DNA of 64,000 nt from Ignelater luminosus. Lineage: Eukaryota; Arthropoda; Insecta; Coleoptera; Elateridae. Below the pieces are notes generated by a model. It was given only the letters and a program-made list of their open reading frames with translations. It did not search any database and was not told the DNA's origin. How positions within the stretch are numbered: the first letter of the stretch is position 1; every line of letters begins with the position of its first letter. The translations under genes were made by a program, and so were the position numbers. The DNA is taken from NCBI GenBank assembly GCA_011009095.1, contig VTPC01090599.1, positions 131,662 through 195,661 on the forward strand, written 5' to 3'. Below, piece after piece: positions 25,771 through 36,775 of this stretch.

Positions 25771-26625
25771 AGGGTGTTCGTCGATGTAGGGATAGGTCGA
25801 CGAATTACATCGTTTAGTAATACTGTTTCCTGGCGCCCTTTTGGTATTTCTTTTAGGCTTTCTAGTCAAAATTTAAGTTTTAGGTTCCGGTAAGAACATC
25901 AATACCTGGGTTATTTACCAGCTTTGAACCCCCCACCTTCGACTTCTAGCTACGGGATCGAACATCTTCCGATTTCTGGCTTATAATGAATTAGGCCTCT
26001 TTTTCAGCTTTTTCTCGTTACAAACCATCAAGTGCTATTTATCTGGATTTGGAAACTTGAAAACTGTCATTAATAAACCAATAAACCTAAACTTACAGTT
26101 TACTGTTATGCCTGATTAAAATTTTAAAATAACATGAAATTTTCTCATTTACTAAATGATTTGTTGAATAATATGTAAAATGACATTTCAGAAAACAAAA
26201 CAATACTTTTTCTAAAAATGTCAAATAAGAACATTTGTTGAAAAGCTATTGTTTTGTTTTCTGAAATATCAGTTTACACTATTCCTAATTCCTACAGTAA
26301 AGGTAAGGAAACTTTGATCTTAATTACACTACACCTTATTATTGAATCAGTTAATAATTATTTATTTACCTAAAACTGCCTTTGTATGATATCAATGAAA
26401 AGCATTTTTCAAGGGCTTTCAAACGATGTATCACATACGGGGAGTTGCTATTTAAGATTTTGAAGGTGGCTATAGAGCGGGGAGTTAAGGGTTACTAAAT
26501 ATTTGTAAGATTATTTTGGTCCCCTCTCCATACTACCGATACGGTGTTCAGCATTTTACGATACCTTTTCTTTTAAAAAGGGATACAGCCCATTGAAGGT
26601 TTTCAAATAGACACCCTATATATAA
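25771..26625 (+). repeat. Non-autonomous repeat ending in ACAGGGTGT/ACACCCT
   Basis: The left edge reads TATACAGGGTGTTCG and the right edge reads ACACCCTATATA, an inverted pair. The first 275 bp (to about 26045) share several blocks with 56145-56395: the start, CTGGCGCCCT, GCTACGGGAT and the CCGTTACA-like end. The last 230 bp resemble the repeat at 53240-53505 (ATTTAAGATTTTGA and neighbours). There is no coding capacity. It is interpreted as a MITE-like element with a smaller foldback at 26174-26278 inside it. Confidence 0.5.
26174..26278. repeat. Small foldback, ~31-bp arms
   Basis: The stretch from 26174, containing TTTCAGAAAACAAAACAATA, pairs with the stretch ending at 26278, containing TATTGTTTTGTTTTCTGAAA. 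The spacer of about 40 bp shows weak further pairing. It looks like a hairpin MITE nested in the larger repeat. Confidence 0.75.
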
Positions 26626-26629
26626 CAGA

Positions 26630-27200
26630 TATTACTGATAGTGTTTAAATATTCATAAACAAAGTCTAGGAACAGAACTGTTTAGAAAATGTGGATATTT
26701 AATATATGAACAAAAGTTTTCATTTCAGGTAATGAAATTAAAATACTGTTGCAAATTCTCGCTATTACTGCGGGAATAATAAAACCGCTTTAGGTGAAAT
26801 AGAATTTGTTGAAAAATTTAATTTAAATTTACTATTAGGTTAAGCAACAATTTTTAGGACAACGAGAAGTACGAGATTTCACTGCCAGTTCTGATATATA
26901 CTTAGCAAAATATTTTCCAAAACTTAAGCAGTTAATCTTTAAACATCACAAGGATTACAATAATCTCTTTGGCATGCCGTGTACGCGTACATTAGGTTAG
27001 AAAGGTGACTCAATAGTTAAGCAGCAATAACACCCCTGTGATACTTAAAGGCACGAACGATAGGAAGCAGGAGATCAAACCAAACGCATGATCTAAGAAC
27101 TTCCAAGCGAATTAAGAGAAATACAAGATAAGGATTTGAAATTTATAAATAATCATTACATATATATAAAAGGCTGTAGCTGCTTATGATTAAACAGAAT
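26630..27200. other. Intergenic, no gene seen
   Basis: Short AT-rich gap between the repeat at 25771-26625 and a weak LINE relic. Nothing was recognised in it. Confidence 0.4.
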
Positions 27201-27204
27201 TAAA

Positions 27205-27431
27205 TAAAATTGTTTGTAAATTTGGCAAAAGTCTTTTGGTTTGTCGATTTACATAGTATGCATCACACTTTATGCAGGGGTCACATAGGTGGGTTTACGG
27301 CTTTCCTTACTATTCCATTCCATCGTTATAGACTCGACGTATGCATAAAGAGGTTTGATCTACTTTTCTATGTGAAAAGAAAATATGTAGATATGCTCAT
27401 TGATAAGGGCACCAGTGACGTACGAAATTAG
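27205..27431 (+). pseudogene. Possible LINE RT palm fragment
   Basis: The frame reads LFVNLAKVFWFVDLHSMHH, which lines up with the RT block usually written 'FvDLsKAFDtVdH..L'. GHIGGFTAFLTIPFHRYRLD follows, matching the 'GirG.a...f.sYL.nR.q' block. Spacing and order are right, but the key FD is lost and flanking blocks are unreadable. This is a plausible but weak call; the alternative is a chance frame. Confidence 0.35.
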
Positions 27432-30400
27432 TAGAAATTTAGCAGTCCTCTCAAAAAAACGGAAGACGGTGATAAAAAAGTAAACACGCCTTAAAATCGG
27501 ACTCATCAGTTGCGACCAGACCAAATTATCCCACCTAAAGATTGGGATTTAGTTGCATTTATATCTTGACCATGTAGTCGATGTGAAAAAGCATGGTACC
27601 CGCCCTCTTAGTTAATTACCAATACATCAGTGCTGCAGGAGGAGTAATAGGAGAATATGCCTTCTCTGTCCGTTAGAAATTGTCAAATTGGTTTTGGTTG
27701 TTTATCTCTCTGAGCCTGGGGATAACAGGCGAAAGGTTTTCTATAAACAATGAATCGAATTAACCATTGGCATAAAAGGTTTTAGCTAGGTACCGCAAAT
27801 AACAGCTCCATAAAATCTCAAATATGTGGGTTTTCTAGAAATAGCTGTACAAAAAACCAATTGAAGATCGGTCGAACCGCACCCATATTGTGTCCTGTAC
27901 TAAGTATAACTGTAAGCTACATCGCAAAATCCATATTGAATCTTTTGCTAATAGTTACTTAGTTTTCTGTATTAGAGTGAGACTTCCAGTGTAATTTCTC
28001 CAGTTTATTCTTATTTTCTTTGAAAATATATAGTCCCGGCGTTGGTTATCTGCGTTCCCGTTAAGCCAGCAGCCGCTAACTTTACTAATTTTATATTTCC
28101 TGTCTTGTTTCTGATTTATATCTCTAGTAAGACCACTGAGTAAGCCTAACTGTGTTTGGATAAGGGAAGTTATGAATGAGGTTAGAAGAATCTAAATTTT
28201 GTTAGTTTACATTAATATATTTATTTTTTATACCTTTTAACAAAAGTCGATTTTTTTTAAAGAGACTAGGTATTGTTAAAATCTTCATTGCAGTTGATAT
28301 TTCTCCCCTTGTGAAACTTTTTCTTTACTAATTATATTTGACTTTTGTAAAACCTATTATGTTTTCTTCTCAAAAAAAGCACTGTTGTTCCACGTTGAAG
28401 GTGCCAGATCGATTTTTTTTTTGTTATTTTTCTATCCAATGGCTTAAGTCACTTCCAGGGCCTGTTGCCCTATTGGTAAGATTCGGGGATTATTCCCCCT
28501 GTCAAAGTTTGTAGAACCCCTTTAATTCGCCAACGAATCGACGTTTTAATCTAATCTGAATTTCCACTAGTTTCCGGTCGTTTGCTTGTTCTCCAGCTGT
28601 ACAGGACAATCAACCTTTGGGTTATCAGACAGTGAAATGCGTTTGTTGGGGCGTGATGGTGTCTGTTAGAGTACTATGATGTGGTCCTCTTTGAATTTCC
28701 TTTTGGATTATTGTCCGATCCATTCTCTTGGATTTATCAATTTTTCTTTATTCAAGGAAACGAGATTTTGAGAGTGTCATTTGAAAGTTTTTTCCCGGTG
28801 TTAAATAGTGTATTCTACATTCTAGGTGGAGCTTTTTTTATTATAGAAGGAACTCTAGCTGTCCGGCCTTGGTAATTTCCTTTCATCATGCAGTTCACTT
28901 GACCGAGTCCAGTGGAGCTGATTTTGCCATCACCTAGCCGCCACTTTTAATAAATAGACTCTTATTCTGCTTAACGAATTTTTATTATTTTGCATTGCAA
29001 CTTGATTCAACTCATTTTAAAATAGATTGTTATCCTACTACAAATTAGACAGTTAATTACTTTATTTCTTTAAAAACAAACAATGATCATTATACTAAAA
29101 TTCAACTTTGAAATAATTAAATTTAAAAAAATAATAGAATGAACATCTGTTTGTTTTACATGTCTGCGCTTTCTTTTGCTCTTGCCATGGTTGCTGACCT
29201 GAAAAGGCCAAATTCATGATTTTCTGCACGAATTTAATTGCAGGGTGAATTTATACTTTCATGATTTTCTCACAGGTTTCTTAATTATTTTTTGCGCAAT
29301 TAAAATATAAATTACATTTTGGCTTAATTAATTAATTAGTTTTTTAAGTTTTGTTAAAGTTTCTCTTAACGTTATTATATTTTAATTATTTCAAAGAGCT
29401 TTTCTTTCAAAATTTCTGTTTTAAACTTTTGATATTCTACAATTTGTTCTTTTTTGTGTACATCACCTTTTTACCTACGCTTAAGGCCATTGCTTGAGCT
29501 TAGCTGGGCTAAAACAAAAAAGTTCGTATCCTAGAATAAGTGTCTTGTGACGAAGAGCTACGCTACAAATACTCTTTGAGTTTTTAAGATGACAGCAAAG
29601 TTGACCTGTCATACGAACACTCTTGATATCAGTCACTTATAATTTTATTAATTCAACACACTGAAATGTTCATGAATAACTGCCCAGAACCTAAATTCTA
29701 AACTCGATATATTTAGTTTGTCCGTATTTCTGCTTTTGGTTGGAATTCAATGTTATTCACTAAATTTATTAGTTTCCTGACGAAGAGCTGAACAATGGCC
29801 ATTTTTCTTTTCATTTGTTATGAACTGGTTTTGCATGATTGCCTGTCAGTTTTACCCATGAATTGTACCCGTTATGAAAGATAATACATCAGTCCTGCCT
29901 GGCATACACCAGCGACATCAACCACCATAAAGACTAACTTGAGCATCTCAGCACTGAAAGTCGCGAAAAACAATCATGTCAGCAGAGGAAGAACGTAGAA
30001 GATACTAAAAGGCAGACAGTTGACAAAGGTGTCAGAAACGATTCTTTAATTGATCCATAATAATTTAAACCGTGAAATACTCAATATTCTAAAATAATTT
30101 TTGTATTTTTACGTTCTGAGTGTCTCATATCCATTTTGTCTTCTTGTTCTTACTTTTTAAGATGCTTTATTTCATTTTGTAAACTTGTCAAACTTTGCAT
30201 TAATTCTCCTTTAGCCCATTTTGGCCTGTAGTCATTTAAGTACATAATCTAAGAATTTGTATTATATGACATCTTTTGTCAGTCTGGCATATTGAGTCGA
30301 CAATGAACTAATTTAATATGCTGCATTACCTTCAGTTACTTTCCCGGTATAATTTAAAACCGTGTCTAAAAGTGTGTGTATATTTACCGCCTTTTGTACT

Positions 30401-30600
30401 GCCAGTTTATTGTGATTTTGATTGAAATGTCAGTAACTATTTTTGTGAGTGTTAGACAGGTATTTACTTGCTGTTGTATTACCTGAGATAGCCAATTCTG
30501 CGTATAACCAAAATTATATGAACCGCTTTATGTAAATGTACTTGTTTGAGTACAGCGTAAACAACTCGTCGTTTTTGCTTTTGATACTTATAGAATAAAC
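27432..30600. other. Intergenic, partly T-rich, unidentified
   Basis: No gene recognised. The plus strand is T-rich from about 28200 to 30500. A patch of higher GC near 28440-28660, with CCTGTTGCCC and similar words, recalls the block at 24250-24950, but I could not align the two. Confidence 0.35.
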
Positions 30601-30601
30601 A

Positions 30602-32040
30602 ATGAATCCTGAACTTATGAATTCGAGTTTGTTTTATGGAAAAAAGTATAAGCACAAAATGTTGAAGTCGTTATTATTCCACCGGACACGGACTATCAAA
30701 CGGATGCAGAAGAATTTGCAAAGAACGATCTACAGTTAGCCGCTAGCCTTCCACTTGATGTACGCGAAGAAGTCGAATTATTTTCATTACATTACGACTC
30801 TGAAGATGATATCCCTTTGGTAGCATTATATAACATTGATGAAGACATTTCTAGAAATAAAAAGCGACAAACTGTAGATAAAGAACCTGTAGGAACAAAC
30901 TAGATGATGCACATAAACATGAGCCAAAACAATGGCTATTTACAGTGAGAGAAACAAATGAAGTCTAAATTAGAGAGACTGAGTCCGATTTAACTATTTA
31001 AGAAGCTTCGTGACGACACATAATAAAGCACCTAGCGCAAGAAACGAAAAGGTACGCTGTTGACACGCATTTACTGTTGGAGAAGAATCATTGAAGACTT
31101 CTATTAGTATTTGATCGTTTTCAGAATATCACCGCCTACTAAGGGTGAAACTATATTGATATGTAGACGAGGACGTAAATGTTTCAATTGTTTCCAATTC
31201 TATGAGCCAGAACAGCTACCATGAAATAAAAAAGAATTTTTAAATCGCTAATAATGCAGAACTAGATTAAACCGACAAAATGTTCAAGCTGCGCCCTCTC
31301 CTGTAAAAGGTAAACAAAAATTGTTTGCGATGAGATGCGTTTCATGAGAAACTGTCAATAGACGAAGCTATTATGGCCACCATTCCACTAAGCAATTTAT
31401 TAGGGGACAGTCGGTTCGATATGGTTACAAAGATTGGATGCTTTGCTTTTCTATCGAGTCTTATTACAAATTCGACACATATTGTGGTGCCAAGCCGCAT
31501 GTTTCCAAAAGAGCTGGTGATTTGCTTTTAGGTTTCCAAGAAGTTCTTGAATTATTTGAAGCTGTTAGTGAACCATCTGCTCTTACAGTTTTCTTTAATA
31601 ACTATTTCACAAAGTTTGGTTTACTTAGTACCTTAAAAAACTGAGAAGACACTAGAACTGTAAGAGACAATCGCGCTGTCCAGTGAAAAAAAAAGATGAA
31701 AAAGAAGGATCGAGGGTATTTTGAATTTCAATATGAAAAAGAAGATCAACTGCTGTTCGTAAGTGGAAAGACAATAGGTGTGTCACAATGGCTACAATTA
31801 TTCCACTTCCCGAGGTAAAACGTTGGTCCAAAGAAAAACAGGAGAAAATTGATGTGGTGCAACAGCGAGTGTTCAGTAACTACAATTCTGCTATGGGAGG
31901 TATCAACCTTCTGGATCAGTCTGTAAATAGCTACCGGGTTACCATTCAGGGTAATAAATGATGGTGGGTCCTTTGGACACACATGCTAAACCTGACGGTA
32001 GTAAATGCATAGAGGTTGTATCTATTGATCAATGACCAAA
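30602..32040 (+). pseudogene. piggyBac transposase relic
   Basis: A dead piggyBac-family transposase (DDE_Tnp_1_7). In order: an acidic N-terminal frame at about 30657-30903 (PPDTDYQTDAEEFAKND), then a LAQETKRYAVD block near 31035, and SIDEAIMATIPLSN near 31360. At 31438-31644 follow SIESYYKFDTYCGAKP and VFFNNYFTKFGLL, the latter normally 'FDNFFTSL.LL'. From 31770 to 31990 come PEVKRWSKEKQEKIDVVQQR, NYNSAMGGINLLDQSVNSYR and KWWWVLWTHMLNL. The C-terminal blocks are well preserved; stops at 30901 and elsewhere, plus frameshifts, kill the gene. No TTAA-flanked ends were identified. Confidence 0.88.
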
Positions 32041-32352
32041 AATTAGAGTTGCTATATTTTCAGCGTAACATCGCTTGACATTATTTGAGAAATTTTAGAA
32101 AATATATTAAATATTTCAGGCCGCCACAAGGCATTGTGAATAATTGTGTATAACCTGTAAAGCTACTTTTTGTATAGAAAAAGACTGTTTCATTACGTTT
32201 CTTACACAATAATTTTCTTAAAATTAAAATGCAAAAAAGGACAATAAATTTCCATATTTCAGTATAATATTTAAACACCGTTATGGCCTGTATTCGTTTA
32301 CGAAAGTACACTCTCTTTTTTTTCACACATGTTTAAACCAAGGTTGATAATA

Positions 32353-32360
32353 ATCATAAC
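32353..32360. repeat. 8-bp target duplication, left (ATCATAAC)
   Basis: ATCATAAC immediately left of the hAT TIR, repeated exactly at 35892-35899. An 8-bp duplication is diagnostic for the hAT superfamily. Confidence 0.9.
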
Positions 32361-32440
32361 TAAAGAGCGGATTCGTAGAAAAAATCCTTTTTATTAAATT
32401 AGAATTTTCCAAAATTTTTTTCCAAATTTAGAACTGACTC

Positions 32441-32553
32441 GTCGTGTCATTCGTTCTAATTGTTGGCGTTCCTATTAGATGGTGCCCTCATATTTTCATG
32501 CTGCTAATGTTATAGATGATTTATATATAACCAGCATGAAGCGGGCAAACATT
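32441..32553 (+). repeat. 5' end of the Jockey-type LINE, 3'-truncated
   Basis: About 113 bp match, with scattered differences, the reverse complement of 11584-11697. Shared words include TATTAGATGG, CATGCT, TAATGTTATA and ATAACCAGCATGAAGCG. The match covers the leader and the first codons (ATGAAGCG, M-K-R) and then stops. LINE copies normally lose the 5' end, so a piece holding only the 5' end implies a deletion or aborted copy. Confidence 0.75.
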
Positions 32554-33589
32554 ATGATAGTCAATGCTTGCACGAATTTTAAAACCTTTATAAAGAGATA
32601 ATATTAATTTTGTCTTTATTTATTGATCCTTTTTATTATTTCTTTAGGACGTGAACGAAAACCGAGTTATAAACTCGTTTCTATAAAAAGTAAATGATTT
32701 GGCATCCATTTTATTGTTTCCTAAATTCCTAAATTAGAAATGTTGATCGTAAATACTGTATTTTAACTTCCTATTTTAGGGTATTTTATTTCTTTTTCTT
32801 TTATGTATTCCTTCAGTTGAGATACAACAACTTGAACTGCGTTCGCCTCTCAATGTAGCTGTGTGGGTACTTTGGTCATTTCCATGCGACCTAACCTTAA
32901 TAATGCTTAAAATCCCATTTAGGAATTGTGCAATAGATCAGTTTCGGATGAATGTCACGTTAGCTGAGCAGCAACGAATTATTAGTGGCGGCGCTTGCAT
33001 ATTTTATGTTTACTTTTATACAAGTACGTACAACCCCTCCAGCTTAGTGCTCTACTGATAATCTCTTTTTTTATGAAAATATTTCTAATAATCTGTACGG
33101 TATGCGTATGTGCACGTTTACCGGTGGTTTACGTTGTAGTGTAATTTAGCTATTTACTAGAATAGAATCTAAACATGCCTAAACACAAGGAAACGTACAA
33201 AGAAAAAATTCAAAAATGGCTAAAAACAGCCAAAAAAACGCGGAACTTGTTCAGATTTCCGATGAAAGGAAAGAAATGCTCTTTTGCAAATCATGTGTTA
33301 AAACGGTAACCTTTAGAAAACTGGTATCTGGTAATGTCGATATATCTAAACACATCTTTTATTTTGCTGCTTGCATGTAACCGACTGTCTCATTTACTGC
33401 AACATGAGAAGGTACCAACACATATCGGATACCAAAGAAAACCGTATAGACAAACTTTAGTTACTGGTATTAATCAGGATGCCTCTATTAATCAATTTTA
33501 TATCAACCTGTGTGGCGCCTTCTTAGGTGCTAATATTTCTTTTATAAATTAGTTAAATTAATTAAATAATAAATTAAATATCCCAAGTG

Positions 33590-33845
33590 TTGTCTGAAAG
33601 TTGATGAGTGTGGATTCTCTTTTGAGGTGTTAATTGGGCTATTACCATACTTTGTTGTGATATTTTGTCGCTAGCTATATCACAAAGGTGTCACCGATAT
33701 ACCTTAGCCACAATGTCGGTTTTGCTTGAGACTGAGATATCACCTCGTGCTCAAACTCCTCCATGAAGATGTTGCTCATAATTGGGGAGAGTGGTGAACG
33801 ACAAAATGTTGCAACAGAGTCTGGCAATAGCCCAATTAACACCTC
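33590..33845 (-). mobile_element. Penelope-like mini-insert with inverted arms
   Basis: A 256-bp insert splits the hAT frame and is flanked by a 14-bp direct repeat, AAATATCCCAAGTG (33576-33589 and 33846-33859). Inside, 33623-33670 and 33799-33846 are inverted copies of about 48 bp, nearly identical. The minus strand between them reads SPIMSNIFMEEFEHEV and then PTLWLRYIGDTFVI. That is the Penelope reverse transcriptase signature, with YIGD where YVDD is usual. It is therefore a tiny Penelope-like element piece with a hairpin form, dead and mobilised in trans if at all. Confidence 0.8.
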
Positions 33846-34904
33846 AAATATCCCAAGTGAATTAACGTTAAGGAAAAATTATTTACCAAACTCTTATCAA
33901 AATGCATGGTTTTGGTTGTCGTTGTTTGAATAACAAATTAAAAAACAAAAGCATAGTGCCGGTTTTGGTGGAAATTCGTCAGATTGTTAGTGATTCTGAC
34001 GTTTGAGTTTCTGTTGATGAATCCACAGACATCGCAGGTCGAAATATCGCAAGCATGATTATTGGAAAGTTAAACAGCGAGGAAATAACGAGTCCTATAC
34101 TTTTAGCATTAAAATCACTAGAAAGAACAAACAGTGCAACTATGGTACGATTTATAAATAATTCTTTAAGTAAATAGGGAATGGTAGTGTATTATGCAGA
34201 ATTATAATTTTCTGGTATCATTTGCTGCTGCGTTATGGCCTTCGGGCATAAAATACGAAATAGTAAAACTACTGTTACCGGCCGGAGCTCCATATATGTG
34301 TGGAACCAATATGAAAATATTTTGCCCATATTTAATCCATTTAACTTGCATGGCTCATGGTTTAAATCTTGTGTGCGAAACAATTCGTTCACAATATCAG
34401 GATATTAAGGGTTTGGTATCGTCCATTAAACAGATTTTCTTGAAAGCACCTCTATGGATTGAAGTTTATTAGGAGAAATTACCACCATAACCTGTTTTAA
34501 CCAGGTGGTGTACCTTGATGGAAGCAGCAGCTTTTTATGGTGACAATTTTGAGAAAATAAAAGAGGTATTTTGAAGTGGTTCTTATACAAATTTTTATTT
34601 AATGGATAAACTTTTACAGGTTGTTCTGAGCCTAGAACCGGGTTCTGAAGCTATTATTAAATCACAAGGTTACTAAAATCGACCAAATATAAAAACAATC
34701 TCCTTTACATTAAAGTTCATTTTAAAATTCAATTTCAAGCATAAGACACTAGAGAAAGTTGGATTACCTCTTATAGATTCATTAATCATATTCAAGAAGT
34801 AGAAATGTCTCTGAAAGGGCGCCCTGGAAATGTTGGGAAATTAACGTATGAGAAATTTTTAAATGTTACAACAAAAAAATCCGGGTTATAGAGATATGTT
34901 GGAT

Positions 34905-35315
34905 TTACAAACAAAACAAACAAAGCAAAGCATAACTATAACGAACTCCGTTTTGTTATTCTTTTCAAATTTTGGTGACCATTTTTACCATGTTTCCGAG
35001 GTGATATAAAAAAACTAAAAGTTACATTTGTCTTATTTCTTGAAGTAGAATAGGATTCTAAAGTAAAAAAAATTTTTGAAAATTTTCCAATTTTCGCCGA
35101 TCATTTTGATTATGTTCCCGAAGAGTTATCAAAAAACGAAGACACGACGTAGTCTTTAGTTTTTGATGTAAAACCCAAATCTGAAGTCAAAATTTTAAAA
35201 TTTAACAAAAATACGGACAAGCGGACGGGCAGACAGCCAGACAGACAGACAGATGGACAGACAGATTTTGCAAGTTCAGTACGACTCCTTTGGAGTTCGT
35301 TGAAAATTATTACCT
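34905..35315. repeat. Insert in hAT with GACA microsatellite
   Basis: The hAT reading is interrupted after GYRDMLDLQT and resumes at KGVDIQSLLQSS near 35320. The intervening 400 bp include a GACA/GGAC-type simple repeat at about 35217-35266. AACGAACTCC near 34938 is inverted as GGAGTTCGTT near 35292. Such GACA runs are common in the tails of insect retrotransposed repeats. Exact ends are not established. Confidence 0.5.
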
Positions 35316-35553
35316 GGGGAAAGCGTTGACATCCAAAGTTTACTACAAAGTTCTCCAATTTACAAATGTGCACCTGTTATATCAAGCGATGTTGAGCGCG
35401 ACTTTTCGTGATTCAAATTCATTTTAACAGAGAAGCGTACTAATTTTACGCCTGAAAATTTGGAGCAGCATTTTGTATTTATTGCTTTTCTGTCACATAG
35501 AACCAATTTAGAACTAACAGATACGTAAATTCAGAAATGTATGTACGTGCGGG

Positions 35554-35738
35554 CTGTGACATTAGTAATGAGACTCGAGAATTCATGTAAACACAACACA
35601 AACTTGAAAGAACAAGGTTTCATGCCAATGAAACAGTATCGACGGCATTATCGATCTGTTTTATTGGCATGAAACCTTGTTCTTTTAAGTTTGTGTTGTG
35701 TTTACCTGCATTCTCGAGTCTCATTACTAATGTCACAG
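35554..35738. repeat. Hairpin element with 83-bp arms
   Basis: The arms 35554-35636 and 35656-35738 are inverted copies with only a few mismatches, separated by a 19-bp loop. The outer ends read CTGTGACATTAG and its complement. There is no coding capacity. It lies inside the hAT 3' region, after the transposase end, and is interpreted as a MITE or foldback insertion. Confidence 0.88.
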
Positions 35739-35891
35739 ACTGTACATCTATTGTTAAATAATTTGTAAATTAATCAAACGTTGAAATTTTTCAGTTTTCT
35801 AATTTTGGATTTTTGTCCTATATCTTTTTCTATCCTTCCTATTTTAGGATCCTATTTCTGACATTTTATAATCCTAAAAATCCGCTCTTTA

Positions 35892-35899
35892 ATCATAAC
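35892..35899. repeat. 8-bp target duplication, right (ATCATAAC)
   Basis: Exact copy of 32353-32360, immediately right of the hAT TIR. Confidence 0.9.
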
Positions 35900-36775
35900 T
35901 AAATATGTCTGTTTGTGTTAACATCAATCAATATAATTGATAAGAAAGATATTTTTCGAAAAATATCTGATGTGGTACCAAATGAGTTAATTAGATAAAT
36001 ATGCAAGAACAATAGAAAATACTAATTGATCAGTTGATTGATTGACAGAATTTGCCTCATATTACAATATTAATTGCTGACAATACCATTTTTATATCAA
36101 AAAGTTATCCTTATCAAAAATTTAAAAATCTTCATCAAAAAAGAAAATTAAACATGAAAAACTAGTACTTGGTAGAGGTTGCAAAAAACAATAAATTATC
36201 CAGAAATAACAAGAAATGTAACAACGTTCCAGTAGTGAGATAACTTATATTTAATTAAGGTTGAGTTTTATAAAACTTTCGAACTCGTAAGTTAATAATT
36301 CTTAACAACTTCCAAACAAAAATGTTTATACAGTTTGTATCACAATTTTAATATAGCGCACTGCCATTATTTTTATTAGCACGATAAGTAATTAATTTTA
36401 CGCTGTGCTAGTAAATAATTACCGTTTACTAGGAAACGGAGAATTTTTGTCACGTTGGCGTGTAATCATATATTACCTCATCAGCCAATTAAGGAGACAA
36501 ATGATACATCCTTGTCATGGGGTATAATTAGCGTATAATTACCTGCTATAGACAGTATTACAGCTTTGAAATAAATGGTTGTAGCAGAAAATCTGGCTTA
36601 CTAATTCATTAAATGGGATGTATCTAGTAAGCGCTTTCTGCGTGCAACTTCAGCACAGATATTATTAAACGTTCTCATATAAAACGCTGACACTTCAAGA
36701 ACTGCATTAGATGTGTTCGTATCTGCTATCTAATAAGAACAGAGCTTAATTTATTAAAACTGAGAACGAGCTTAA
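35900..36775. promoter_or_regulatory. Upstream region of the odorant receptor gene
   Basis: AT-rich DNA between the hAT element and the receptor start codon. A TATAAA lies at 36678-36683, 93 bp before the ATG, and could serve as a core promoter if transcription starts around 36710. Position alone supports this. I saw no other TE within this interval. Confidence 0.3.

Larger units (their letters stand above)
33175..35530 (+). pseudogene. hAT transposase, broken
   Basis: The N-terminus carries a BED-like zinc finger (ERKEMLFCKSCVKTVTFRK, then ISKH). Next is a segment ending INQFYINLCGAFLGANISF, which runs into LNIPS and, across the Penelope insert, resumes ELTLRKNYLPNSYQN. The catalytic region shows VSVDESTDIAGRNIASMIIG and GAPYMCGTNMKIFCPYLIHL, then TCMAHGLNLVCETIRSQY and IKQIFLKAPLWIEVY. 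The C-terminal hATC dimerisation block is SPIYKCAPVISSDVERDFS followed by EKRTNFTPENLEQHFVF. Multiple stops, frameshifts and two insertions disrupt it. Its role was cut-and-paste transposition in the nucleus. Confidence 0.85.
32361..35891 (+). mobile_element. hAT transposon, complete ends, internally nested
   Basis: The element is 3.53 kb. The TIR TAAAGAGCGGATT (32361-32373) is repeated inverted at 35879-35891, and perfect ATCATAAC duplications lie just outside. A broken hAT transposase reads on the plus strand. At least four foreign blocks sit inside it: a LINE 5'-end segment (32441-32553), a Penelope-derived mini-insert (33590-33845), a block with a GACA repeat (about 34905-35315) and a hairpin (35554-35738). 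The intact target duplication shows that the whole composite is one original insertion that later received others. Confidence 0.9.

Noticed and set aside
35110-35373. Minus-strand frame with SVCPSVCLSGCLPVRLSVF
   Set aside because: Translation of the GACA/GGAC microsatellite; not a cysteine-rich peptide gene.
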